A DNA stretch of 20,305 nt, from the NCBI GenBank assembly GCA_900768425.1, contig CAAGCR010000046.1, forward strand, positions 1-20,305. Direction: 5' to 3'. This DNA comes from Clostridia bacterium (GTDB taxonomy: Bacteria; Bacillota; Clostridia; Christensenellales; UBA1242). The translations under genes were made by a program, and so were the position numbers. This document shows positions 7,064 through 13,921 of this stretch, piece by piece. Under the pieces are notes generated by a model. It saw only the letters and a program-made list of their open reading frames with translations. It did no database searches and had not been told where the DNA came from. Position 1 is the stretch's first letter. Each line of letters opens with the position of its first letter.

Positions 7064-7072
7064 TGATATAAT
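7064..7072 (+). promoter_or_regulatory. extended -10 promoter of the third lipoprotein gene
   Basis: TGATATAAT, identical to 4568-4576, with a weak -35 (AAACAA). Predicted start G7079. Confidence 0.75.
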
Positions 7073-7078
7073 GAAAAT

Positions 7079-7116
7079 GTGAAAAAGAAGATTGTTATAT
7101 TCTTCTTATGTTTCAC
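7079..7116 (+). promoter_or_regulatory. 5'-terminal mRNA hairpin
   Basis: GTGAAA pairs with TTTCAC and AAGAAGA with TCTTCTT. The stem would begin at the very first predicted transcript base, a position that often protects mRNA from decay. The related leader at 4583-4604 lacks it. Confidence 0.5.
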
Positions 7117-7140
7117 AAATAAAAATATAAGGAGAAAAAT

Positions 7141-8904
7141 ATGACAAAGAAAAAATCTATTTGGGCTTTCGTTTTAGCAGTTTGTTTAATTGTTCCAGCA
7201 ATGTTTATGATGACCGCTTGCGGAAAACACGAACACTCATTCAGTAGTGAGTGGACAAAAACAGAGACACAACACTGGCACGCTTGCAAAGACAAAAATT
7301 GCGAAGAAAAAAGCGACTTGGGTGATCACGACTTTGTTTGGGCTGAAAAGACCCCTGCTGGTGTCCACACCGACAAAGTGGAAACTGGCACTTGCAAAAC
7401 CTGTCAATATCAAAAAGACAGAACAGTTGAAGGCACTGGCCTCCACACTTGGATATGGCAAGCTAACGAACATAAACATTGGCAACAAACAACTTGCGAA
7501 CACGAAACCCCATTAAAACAAAATGAACAAGACCACATTTGGGTATATGCGTCAGAAGGCGAATTAACACACAGACGCACAACTAATTGTGGCGCAGAAA
7601 AACATTCATCAAGAACAGAAATTAACATTCCACATAGATATGACAATGTGGATGACACAACTTGCAATGACTGTGTCTATGAAAGAGATTTGACTGGGAA
7701 AGGTTCATTTAATGCAATTTCAGCAAAAACATACAATGCTGGAGCACAAGGTGTTGTTCCAAGTGATTATACAGTTAATGAAGCAATCAAAGACCTTTGC
7801 GAAATTCAATACAAAGTGAAAGGCGCAAACGATAGCACCTATACCACAACTGCACCAACAAATGCAGGAACTTATGAAGTAAGAATATACTGCAAAGGAA
7901 ATGCTACTTATCTTAAAGGCGAAGTTGCAAAAACAGATTATGTTATCAAGCAAATCGAAGTTAAAGTTGGCATTTCGTTCATAAAAGAAAAACAAACAAC
8001 TTCTAATAATTATATAACCTTGGAAACATACGAGGTTACTAATCCTAGTCTTCCATCAAATGTAACGCTAACTCTTCGTGCATATGGCGAACAATACAAA
8101 AATCAAGGAAGATATAGTATTGCAAAAACAAACGGCGAATTCGAAGGTTTGGAATTTGACAACAAAAACTTTAAACCAATTCCAAATAAATCAACCCTTA
8201 GCATAAGCATTGTTGTTTATACCAATGAAGCACCTGTTGTTACTGGAACCAACCAAACTGAGAGTAATGTTAATTGGATAGGTTATGCAACCCCTCCATA
8301 TCCAACTATCACAATGTACCAAATTACAACTGGAACCTTGCGAGTTGGTGACTATTTGATTTGCGAAGGAGTTAATATTCCTTTGAAAGTTAAAGATATT
8401 AAACTTAATAAGGGTAGTGTTTCTGGCAGCTCTTCGTCATCTTGTTTAAATATTGCATTGGCAGGAGAAACAGTAGACATTTCATTTGAAACACCAGGTT
8501 TTACAGAAAATGATGCAAAAACAAAACTTCTTAACAAAACCTTTACAAAAGTAGATTATGAAGTGCTTAAAGTGCAAACATCATTAAGCGGAAAAAATTA
8601 TACTAACAATAGTTCAGAAAAATTATTGAATGTTGGAGAATGCAGATATCTTGAATTTACTGTAACCATAATACAATCAACAACATTCACTATCTACCCA
8701 AGTGATTATGCTGGTGGATATGCTGGAGAAAATGCTTACGCGGTTTTCGATAAGACAACCGGAAAACCAATTGCAACAGCCGGTGTTAACACATTCACAC
8801 TTTCTGAAGCTGGAACATACACACTTGTTCTCAAATTAACAAAAACAGCCGAAGCTAGTGCTTCTGTTTCTTCAAAACCTATAAGCTTCTATGTTTCTTG
8901 GTAA
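7141..8904 (+). CDS. lipoprotein with His/Cys-rich N-terminal region and MBG-like domain
   Basis: 587 residues. Type II signal peptide with lipobox MTA-C27, then roughly residues 28-185 containing 14 His and 8 further Cys in about four irregular repeats of the form H-x-W or W-H-A-C followed by C-x2-C pairs (HWHAC, TCKTC, EHKHW, TCNDC). Similar repeats occur in Bacillota surface proteins; they could bind metal or form disulfides, but that is inference. Next comes an MBG-like module (KTYNAGAQGVVPSDY, then TAPTNAGTYEVRIYC), then two or more beta-rich domains to the C-terminus, ending in a YVSW-like strand. No enzyme motif is seen. The AAGGAG ribosome site is six bases from the ATG. It has its own operator pair and promoter, and precedes the sensor genes. 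Confidence 0.85.
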   Translation: MTKKKSIWAFVLAVCLIVPAMFMMTACGKHEHSFSSEWTKTETQHWHACKDKNCEEKSDLGDHDFVWAEKTPAGVHTDKVETGTCKTCQYQKDRTVEGTGLHTWIWQANEHKHWQQTTCEHETPLKQNEQDHIWVYASEGELTHRRTTNCGAEKHSSRTEINIPHRYDNVDDTTCNDCVYERDLTGKGSFNAISAKTYNAGAQGVVPSDYTVNEAIKDLCEIQYKVKGANDSTYTTTAPTNAGTYEVRIYCKGNATYLKGEVAKTDYVIKQIEVKVGISFIKEKQTTSNNYITLETYEVTNPSLPSNVTLTLRAYGEQYKNQGRYSIAKTNGEFEGLEFDNKNFKPIPNKSTLSISIVVYTNEAPVVTGTNQTESNVNWIGYATPPYPTITMYQITTGTLRVGDYLICEGVNIPLKVKDIKLNKGSVSGSSSSSCLNIALAGETVDISFETPGFTENDAKTKLLNKTFTKVDYEVLKVQTSLSGKNYTNNSSEKLLNVGECRYLEFTVTIIQSTTFTIYPSDYAGGYAGENAYAVFDKTTGKPIATAGVNTFTLSEAGTYTLVLKLTKTAEASASVSSKPISFYVSW

Positions 8905-8917
8905 TAATTTAAATAAT

Positions 8918-8949
8918 AAAAATTACACTTTAATCGGTGTGATTTTTTT
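8918..8949 (+). terminator. intrinsic terminator of the third lipoprotein gene
   Basis: AAATTACAC pairs with GTGTGATTT (one G-U) around an 8-base loop and is followed by a T7 run. It separates the lipoprotein transcript from the sensor genes. Confidence 0.85.
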
Positions 8950-9018
8950 GTTGCACATTAAAAATTAGTGTTATTTGCAACTTAATTTGCATTTATTTAT
9001 GGAAAATCTGACTTTTTA

Positions 9019-9027
9019 TGTTATAAT
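9019..9027 (+). promoter_or_regulatory. extended -10 promoter of the sensor-gene pair
   Basis: TGTTATAAT with no clear -35. The predicted start coincides with the A of the ATG at 9034, so the mRNA would be leaderless. No GGAC-N4-GTCC element is found here, so this operon is apparently outside the operator-linked set. A GTTGCA/TGCAAC inverted pair at 8950-8981 is the only other structure. Confidence 0.6.
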
Positions 9028-9033
9028 ACAAAT

Positions 9034-10659
9034 ATGAAAAAATTGTTTTGCAAAAGAAACTTGATTATTGCGGGAACTGTGCTTTGCATTTTGCTGGCAA
9101 TTGTTTTTGCACTTGTGTTTGGCAAAACTGATCCCACTGAAACCAACAAAAAAGCGAATGTTTTTATTTACTGCTCGGTGGCAATCGTGCTGTCGGTTGT
9201 TATGTTTGGCGCAATAATCAAAACAATTGATAAAAAGACAAAAATTTGTTTCATCATTTTGTTTTGTTTGTTTGCTTTTTGGTTGGGACTAAAAATTTTT
9301 GACAAAGTATCAGCTTTTAACGATAACAATGATTATACTTGGTATCTTTTGTATATTCCACTGCTATTTATTCCTAGCATGTGGTTTATAACAAACAATC
9401 AAATTTATATCAAAAACAAAACATATAAAAAAGTTGTAGCAATAATTTCACTTGCAATCTCACTGCTTTTATTTATGCTGGTTTTGACAAACGATTTTCA
9501 CGAACTTGTGTTTATATTCCCAGAGGGAAGCACCGGCTCGCACCCAAGTGGATATAAATACAACTTTGGCTATTTTATTATCTACGCCTTTATTTTCCTT
9601 GAAATTTTAACTACTATTGTGCTTTTCTACACCTTTTCAAACAAAAAAACTACCATAAAGCAAAAAATTTTGCCAAGTGTCGTTATTTTGCTAGTTTTAG
9701 TTTATAGCATTTTGTATGTTGTTACAGATATTGCTGTTCCATATCTTTCGGATATGACGCTCGTCTATACAATTTTAGGAACAGTGCTTGTGTATATTTC
9801 ACTAAAATGTGGACTTGTCAAAAACAGCGGAGCATATTTTGAGTTCTTTGAAACCTGTAATGTGCCACTTGCAATAGAAAACGAAAAGCAAGATATTGAA
9901 TATCAAAACGCACAATATCACAAACAAAAAACAAATAGCAATATGCTACTAGAAAAACAAAAATTAAATTCTGGCACACTTTTGGTGCTTGATGATGTTG
10001 AAAAACTTAAATCTTTGCAAAAAGAACTTAAAACCGAAAATGAAAAACTTGAATATATAAACAAAATTTTGGAAAACAAAAAAGAAGTTTTGCAAAAAGA
10101 AAAACAAATTAAACAACACGCTTTGCTTTTAGATAAAGTGGAAAAACAAATAAAAAACAAGAAAAATGTGCTTGAAAAATTGTTAAACAATTTGCCAGAA
10201 ACCATAACCACTGAAAACAAAGAACAGACAAAAGAAACTTTAAATGAAATAAAAATCATTGTGGGCTACTTAAAACGAAAAACAAGCCTTATTCTTCTTT
10301 CAGAACAAAAACAAGAAATTACAAAAGAGGAATTAAAACTTTTGTTTAACGAGAGCTTTAACGACCTAAAATGGCTTAATATAAACGCTGGTATTGGACT
10401 TGATGAATGTCCTATTTCAGTTAGCATAGCTGGCAAGTTTTATGATATTTACAACGAATTACTTACAAAGATTAAAAAAGAAAACTTAGATATTTGGCTA
10501 ACAATCAAAAAGCGAGTTGTTTGGGAATTTGAAATTACTTTTGATGGAATAAGACTTGAAAAACCAGAATTAAAATTGCCAAACGAATATAAAATGGAAT
10601 GCATTTTTACTTTGGAAGATGACAGCACAATCGTTTGTTTTAAGGAGGCAATCAAATGA
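9034..10659 (+). CDS. multi-helix membrane sensor, probable pseudo-histidine kinase
   Basis: 541 residues. Seven or eight hydrophobic helices (about 9-29, 43-63, 70-89, 102-120, 133-152, 179-200, 211-231, 242-258) resemble the 7TM sensor module of some Bacillota kinases. Then come a short PAS-like stretch (residues ~264-300), a long Lys/Glu coiled coil (~300-390) and a C-terminal mixed alpha/beta region. That region occupies the place of a kinase ATPase domain, but I see no N-box Asn, no D-x-G and no G-x-G, and no HD/HE dimerisation motif. I infer a catalytically dead partner of the next gene, whose layout it matches. The start ATG has no ribosome site; the promoter position implies a leaderless mRNA. 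The stop TGA overlaps the next start (ATGA). It could instead be a coiled-coil sensor unrelated to kinases. Confidence 0.8.
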   Translation: MKKLFCKRNLIIAGTVLCILLAIVFALVFGKTDPTETNKKANVFIYCSVAIVLSVVMFGAIIKTIDKKTKICFIILFCLFAFWLGLKIFDKVSAFNDNNDYTWYLLYIPLLFIPSMWFITNNQIYIKNKTYKKVVAIISLAISLLLFMLVLTNDFHELVFIFPEGSTGSHPSGYKYNFGYFIIYAFIFLEILTTIVLFYTFSNKKTTIKQKILPSVVILLVLVYSILYVVTDIAVPYLSDMTLVYTILGTVLVYISLKCGLVKNSGAYFEFFETCNVPLAIENEKQDIEYQNAQYHKQKTNSNMLLEKQKLNSGTLLVLDDVEKLKSLQKELKTENEKLEYINKILENKKEVLQKEKQIKQHALLLDKVEKQIKNKKNVLEKLLNNLPETITTENKEQTKETLNEIKIIVGYLKRKTSLILLSEQKQEITKEELKLLFNESFNDLKWLNINAGIGLDECPISVSIAGKFYDIYNELLTKIKKENLDIWLTIKKRVVWEFEITFDGIRLEKPELKLPNEYKMECIFTLEDDSTIVCFKEAIK

Positions 10660-12002
10660 GTTATTTATCTATTCTAAACAATGAAATGCAGTCTCTTATG
10701 ATTGTTTTGCTGTTTGTTTCTTCCATATTTATGACAATTATATTACTTTGTGAAATGTTTTCTAATCGCAAGCTTAAATTTGATATTTTTGTTGTTTGCA
10801 GAGTTTTAAATATTGCTCTTTGCGTTATTTGGGCATTTATATTTTATAACTTTAAAAACACGCCAGTTTGTGCGATTTTAGCATATTATAGTACTTTGAT
10901 TTTGGTGTTCGAGTTATCGCTAATGCTTGCAAAAAAAGACTTTAAATTAGCAATAGATTTCCCATTTTTGATTATGCTGTTACCATTTTGGAAATATACA
11001 AATGAAACACTTTCAGTTGTGTTTATCGTTATAAGTGTCGTTTATCTATTTTCAAAATCACTGACAAGTTTATTAAACTCTTTAATCAACCTAAAAAGCA
11101 ATATAAATTATTATTCTCTTAAAGAAGCACTAGACGGACTTAAAACCGCTGTTATGTTTGAAAGTGAGTTTAATGTGGTTTATGAAAACCTTGCAATGAA
11201 AATCTTGCTTGAAAAACTAAACATCAAACAAAATCAAAGTTCTTTTGAAATTTGGCAAAGCCTTAAGTCAAGAGAAAATTTCAAAATTATAGATGAGCAA
11301 AATATTTTGGTGTTTTTAGATAAAAAAGTATATTCATTTTCAATAATTAAGCAATCAAAAACTCAAATTTATGCTTTTGATATTACAAAAGAATATTTAA
11401 CAACTACCGAGATTGAAAGCAAACAAACCGAATTAAAAGCAAAACAAACAGAAATTTTGCAAATGATTGAAAATCTTGACGAGATTGAAAGACAAAGAGA
11501 AGTTTTGTTGCTTAAAAGCAAGTTGCACGACATAATCGGACAAAGATTGTTTATTTTACACCATATTTTAGATGTAATAGACGAAAAAACTTTTGACCTA
11601 AACAGCGTTAAAAGTTTGCTAAAAACAATGCTTGACGAAATTGATAATGAGGATATATCCGAGGCTCAAAACTTGCAAAATTCAATCATAACAGCTTTTG
11701 AAATGATTGGCTTTAATATTGAAATTTCAGGCAAAATACCAAAAGAAACACCAAAAGCAAAAGCACTTGTTAAAATTATAAGAGAATGTGCAACAAACGC
11801 GATTCGTCATGCCAACGCAACAAAACTGTTTGTTAATATTTCACAAGACCGAATTGAAATATTTGACAACGGTAAATTCATAAATCAAACATTTATTGAA
11901 AACACAGGAATAAAAGGTATGCGATTAAATGCCGAAACTCTTGACGGAGAACTTTCAATATCTTTGAATAATGGCTTTAAGGTTATAATTTTAAAAGCTT
12001 AA
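10656..12002 (+). CDS. membrane sensor histidine kinase, HisKA_3 (NarX/DesK-like) type
   Basis: 448 residues. Five hydrophobic helices lie in residues ~13-135, followed by a PAS-like region (~155-245), a coiled coil (~250-285) and the catalytic core. The H-box KSKLHDIIGQRL carries phospho-acceptor His291 followed by Asp, the form typical of kinases that phosphorylate NarL-type regulators. The ATPase domain has N-box RECATNAIRHA (Glu377, Asn381), G1 box DNG (404-406) and G2 box TGIKGMRL (from 417), so it should be active. It overlaps the upstream gene by four bases (ATGA), with GGAGG just upstream, so the two proteins are probably made together and may form a heterodimer. The response regulator at 3832-4443 is the only matching partner in the window; the link is inferred. 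Confidence 0.92.
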   Translation: MSYLSILNNEMQSLMIVLLFVSSIFMTIILLCEMFSNRKLKFDIFVVCRVLNIALCVIWAFIFYNFKNTPVCAILAYYSTLILVFELSLMLAKKDFKLAIDFPFLIMLLPFWKYTNETLSVVFIVISVVYLFSKSLTSLLNSLINLKSNINYYSLKEALDGLKTAVMFESEFNVVYENLAMKILLEKLNIKQNQSSFEIWQSLKSRENFKIIDEQNILVFLDKKVYSFSIIKQSKTQIYAFDITKEYLTTTEIESKQTELKAKQTEILQMIENLDEIERQREVLLLKSKLHDIIGQRLFILHHILDVIDEKTFDLNSVKSLLKTMLDEIDNEDISEAQNLQNSIITAFEMIGFNIEISGKIPKETPKAKALVKIIRECATNAIRHANATKLFVNISQDRIEIFDNGKFINQTFIENTGIKGMRLNAETLDGELSISLNNGFKVIILKA

Positions 12003-12045
12003 TATTGTTTGATAATTTAAGTTTTTTAAAACTTATTCGATGTAA

Positions 12046-12390
12046 TTTACTTTTCATATAGATGTTTATTCAGCAATAGCAACTAATCCAAATTGGGGGG
12101 ATTTATCTATAAAGCAAAAAGATGAAATAAAAAATATAAGTTTGTTTAACAAGTTTTTGAAAATGTTAAACCCGGACATTATATTGTTTTCTGCAAATAG
12201 TCAAGTATTTAAAGAAGTGTTTTGTGATTATAGGTTAGAAAAAGAAATTTCTATTGGAAAATGCTGATTTGTAAAATTATATCAATCAAATGATAAAAAA
12301 CTTATTTTCGGTAGAAATTTTAATGGAACACCTTTTGGAGCAATGAAAAATGCTGATATTGTGAGAGTTTTGAAAGATTATAATTTTTAA
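12046..12390 (+). pseudogene. remnant of an unidentified gene, start lost and in-frame TGA
   Basis: One reading frame runs from a TAA at 12043 to a TAA at 12388-12390, interrupted by a single TGA at 12265-12267. The two halves look like one protein: the first contains VYSAIATNPNWGDLS and FLKMLNPDIILFSANS, the second LIFGRNFNGTPFGAMKNAD. No start codon with a ribosome site is present. The Pro-Asp-Ile-Ile-Leu strand and GTPFG loop faintly recall the uracil-DNA-glycosylase-like fold, but this is a guess. Other genes here use TGG for Trp and TGA as a stop (10657-10659), so a recoded TGA is unlikely. It lies just before the tRNA cluster, a common landing place for mobile DNA. Confidence 0.6.
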
Positions 12391-12672
12391 TCTAAAAACC
12401 AAAAATCTTTGCAATGAATGAATATTTGTAGCGGTTTGTAGCAAATATGCCAGTTTTGGATAGTTTTATAAAGATTAAGACCGATAGGAGAATTTATCTC
12501 TTATCGATCTATTTTTTTCAAATGTTTTGATGAAATTTTAATTGCTACATTTTTTGAGTGCTATTGCTACATAAAATTTAATCTTTTTGAGTATGGGAAA
12601 AAATATGTTTAAAATTTTTGAAAACTTGGTATAGCCTTGAAATACCCGAAAATACTGGGGTTTAGTTACTTT
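12391..12672. other. gene-free stretch between remnant and tRNA operon
   Basis: It contains two TTTGTAGC copies near 12425-12441, two ATTGCTACAT copies near 12541-12571 in the opposite sense, and the hairpin at 12478-12518 between them. No ORF is supported. The mirrored short repeats around a hairpin may be the scar of an element or of a former structured RNA. Confidence 0.4.
12478..12518 (+). terminator. intrinsic terminator
   Basis: AGACCGATAGGAGA pairs with TCTCTTATCGATCT (12 Watson-Crick pairs, one G-U, one mismatch) around ATTTA, followed by ATTTTTTT. It lies 88 bases after the remnant gene. Confidence 0.75.
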
Positions 12673-12678
12673 TTAGAT

Positions 12679-12706
12679 AAAAAAAATGAGAGCGGAATTC
12701 GCTCTC
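12679..12706 (-). terminator. intrinsic terminator at the far end of the tRNA operon
   Basis: On the minus strand GAGAGCG-AATTC-CGCTCTC is followed by A and a T8 run: a compact GC-rich hairpin with a strong tail. Confidence 0.88.
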
Positions 12707-12733
12707 AAACTTGGTGGAATGAGTGTGGCGACC

Positions 12734-12872
12734 GTAAAGAAAAGTTGCAAGAGGCAAGTTTTTAGCCAAAGCCGGGGAGCAACTTGTTGCGGTCTGGTTC
12801 CGACAGAAATTAAGCCCCGGGAATTAAAATCCATAAAAAAAACGAGCCGTAAAACCCGTTTTGGTGCTGGTG
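12734..12872 (-). repeat. 139-bp direct repeat, copy 1 (tRNA-Leu-linked)
   Basis: It matches 12920-13058 at all but five positions, with a period of 186 bp. Both copies contain the last 11 bases of tRNA-Leu plus part of its CCA, a terminator hairpin (12835-12862 here) and a locally GC-rich spacer unlike the rest of the window. Spacer hairpin TTGC-AAGAG-GCAA in this copy becomes TTGCC-AGT-GGCAA in copy 2, so pairing is kept despite base changes. Confidence 0.85.
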
Positions 12873-12910
12873 GCTCAGTCTCTGAACCGGCGCGGCAACA
12901 GCTACCGAGG
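12862..12910 (-). pseudogene. degenerate 3' part of a tRNA-Leu
   Basis: It aligns with the 3' half of the intact tRNA-Leu: variable-arm side CCCTCGGTAGC, GCCGGTTC of the T arm, and the acceptor end CCACCAGCACCA. The T arm is altered (a GGTTCA/TGAGCC hairpin replaces the normal stem) and the 5' half is missing, so it cannot be a working tRNA. Confidence 0.7.
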
Positions 12911-12919
12911 GGGCGACGC

Positions 12920-13058
12920 GTAAAGAAAAGTTGCCAGTGGCAAGTTTTTAGCCAAAGCCGGGGAGCAACTTGTTGCGGTCTGGTTCCGACAGGAATTAAG
13001 TCCCGGGACTTAAAATCCATAAAAAAAACGAGCCGTAAAACCCGTTTTGGTGCTGGTG
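12920..13058 (-). repeat. 139-bp direct repeat, copy 2 (next to intact tRNA-Leu)
   Basis: Second copy of 12734-12872, starting inside the intact tRNA-Leu. It contains the 18-bp perfect palindrome TTAAGTCCCGGGACTTAA (12996-13013), which is imperfect in copy 1. No protein is supported on either strand. Confidence 0.85.
13021..13048 (-). terminator. intrinsic terminator directly after tRNA-Leu
   Basis: On the minus strand AAAACGGG pairs with CTCGTTTT (one G-U) around an 8-base loop, and the stem merges into a T8 run. It begins at the last A of the encoded CCA. The same hairpin is found in the other repeat copy at 12835-12862. Confidence 0.75.
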
Positions 13059-13133
13059 GCCGGACTCGAACCGGCACGGTATTGCTACCGAGGGATTTTA
13101 AGTCCCTTGCGTCTACCATTCCGCCACACCAGC
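13048..13133 (-). tRNA. tRNA-Leu (anticodon UAA)
   Basis: 86 bases including encoded CCA. Acceptor GCTGGTG/CACCAGC, D arm with GGTAGACGC, anticodon arm GGGAC-TTAAAAT-CCC placing TAA in the loop, a long class II variable arm (CGGTA-GCAA-TACCG), and T arm GCCGGTTCGAGTCCGGC. All stems pair. It is the last intact tRNA of the minus-strand operon. Confidence 0.96.
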
Positions 13134-13140
13134 AAAATTT

Positions 13141-13214
13141 TGGAGGTACCTCCCAGACTCGAACTGGGGATAAGGGTTTTGCAGACCCTGGCCTTACCAC
13201 TTGGCGAAGGTACC
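13141..13214 (-). tRNA. tRNA-Cys (anticodon GCA)
   Basis: 74 bases including CCA. Acceptor GGTACCT/AGGTACC, D arm with AAGTGGTAAGGC, anticodon loop CTGCAAA flanked by AGGGT/ACCCT, T arm CCCAGTTCGAGTCTGGG, discriminator U as is standard for Cys. Seven bases separate it from tRNA-Leu. Confidence 0.96.
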
Positions 13215-13268
13215 AAAGTTAGCAAACGCAAGATTTGAAAACCTAAAATTTCCTCTTATGGTAAATAT

Positions 13269-13343
13269 TGGAGCGGAAGACGAGATTCGAACTCGCGACA
13301 TTTGCCTTGGCAAGGCAACGCTCTACCACTGAGCCACTCCCGC
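13269..13343 (-). tRNA. tRNA-Gly (anticodon GCC)
   Basis: 75 bases including CCA. Acceptor GCGGGAG/CTTCCGC (one G-U), D arm GCTCAGTGGTAGAGC, anticodon loop TTGCCAA between TTGCC and GGCAA, T arm GCGAGTTCGAATCTCGT, discriminator U. First intact tRNA in the operon. Confidence 0.96.
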
Positions 13344-13409
13344 ATACGAATAGTTTGTCAAATTATTTTGTTTGCTTTGACAAGCAAATGGCAAGAAATG
13401 GTTTGCTCC

Positions 13410-13452
13410 AGCGCTTTACCTACCTTCCAATTGTTGAAGGCAAGGCAACGCT
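13410..13452 (-). ncRNA. hairpin formed by the tRNA-Gly half and the sequence that follows it
   Basis: On the minus strand AGCGTTGCCT...GCCTTC from the tRNA half pairs with GAAGG...AGGT...AGCGCT beyond the break, with small bulges and an 8-base loop. The replacement sequence is thus complementary to the D-anticodon segment. Whether it is a stable RNA is unknown. Confidence 0.35.
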
Positions 13453-13473
13453 CTACCACTGAGCCACTCCCGC
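13439..13473 (-). pseudogene. tRNA-Gly 5' half, cut at the anticodon
   Basis: The first 35 bases of tRNA-Gly(GCC), acceptor 5' strand through anticodon GCC, are repeated exactly 130 bp upstream of the intact gene. After the anticodon the sequence departs completely from a tRNA. It cannot be aminoacylated. It lies just behind the operon promoter and is therefore transcribed. Confidence 0.85.
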
Positions 13474-13516
13474 AATATATGTAATTTATTTGCAATCGCA
13501 AATTATTTACTTTGTA

Positions 13517-13545
13517 AGTATACATATAAAAGAACAAGTTGTCAA
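13517..13545 (-). promoter_or_regulatory. strong promoter of the tRNA operon
   Basis: On the minus strand TTGACA (13545-13540), 17-base spacer ending in TG, then TATACT (13522-13517). Predicted start near 13510, 37 bases before the tRNA-Gly half. Confidence 0.88.
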
Positions 13546-13883
13546 CTATTTTTTCAAAAAAATTTTTTCTTTTTAATTGGTGTTAATTCCAAAAGTAAAC
13601 GCAAAAGATTTGGGGTGGTTTTTCGTTTACCCTTGTAAATTTTTTCAGTTAATTTCAAAAGTAAACACAAGCATCGGTTTTGATGTAAAATGTTTAAATT
13701 TGATTTATAAAATAACTCCACAACCAAGCGAAAAGTTTATAGTTTTTTTTGGAAATATCAAAACTGAAATCTTTTAAAAAATCTTTTCAATAAACAAAAT
13801 TGATGAAAATATGCAATAATACAGGCATAAAACTTAAAAATATAGTCAAAAAATAAAAATTTTATATTAAATTTTAAAAAATA
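13546..13883. other. gene-free stretch between divergent tRNA operon and rarA
   Basis: About 340 bases. A 66-codon frame at 13577-13777 lacks a ribosome site and normal protein composition and is not supported. The region holds a 23-bp imperfect direct repeat (13582-13604, 13649-13671) and a GTAAACG/CGTTTAC inverted pair (about 13595-13630). Confidence 0.5.
13582..13671. repeat. 23-bp direct repeat pair upstream of the tRNA operon and rarA
   Basis: The units at 13582-13604 and 13649-13671 differ at two of 23 bases (common core AAAAGTAAAC), 67 bp apart. The first also takes part in an inverted pair with CGTTTAC. They lie outside both core promoters; an operator role is possible but unproven. 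Confidence 0.6.
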
Positions 13884-13912
13884 TTGAAAATATGTTTATG
13901 TTGTTGTATAAT
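13884..13912 (+). promoter_or_regulatory. promoter of rarA
   Basis: TTGAAA (13884-13889), 17-base spacer, TATAAT (13907-13912). The ATG at 13922 lies only ten bases beyond the -10, so the leader is zero to about four bases. Confidence 0.75.
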
Positions 13913-13921
13913 ATATTTTGT

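Noticed and set aside
12265..12267. TGA read as Trp (alternative genetic code)
   Set aside because: TGG is used for Trp throughout and TGA acts as a stop in the ATGA overlap at 10656-10659; a pseudogene is simpler.
12992..13018. GGACTTAA within the spacer palindrome as another copy of the lipoprotein operator
   Set aside because: The palindrome is centred on CCCGGG, lacks the paired repeat 32 bp away and the TGATATAAT promoter, and resembles the tRNA-Leu anticodon arm sequence.
12673..13222. Long open frames on both strands across the tRNA cluster
   Set aside because: They run through intact tRNA genes and the duplicated GC-rich spacer, have no promoter or ribosome site, and owe their length to local GC content.
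13577..13777. 66-codon ORF upstream of rarA
   Set aside because: No ribosome site, unusual composition, and it covers the direct repeats; chance frame.
13892..13921. Upstream in-frame ATG extending RarA by ten residues
   Set aside because: It lies within the spacer between the -35 and -10 of the gene's own promoter, and METRVPLAERMRP is the expected family start.
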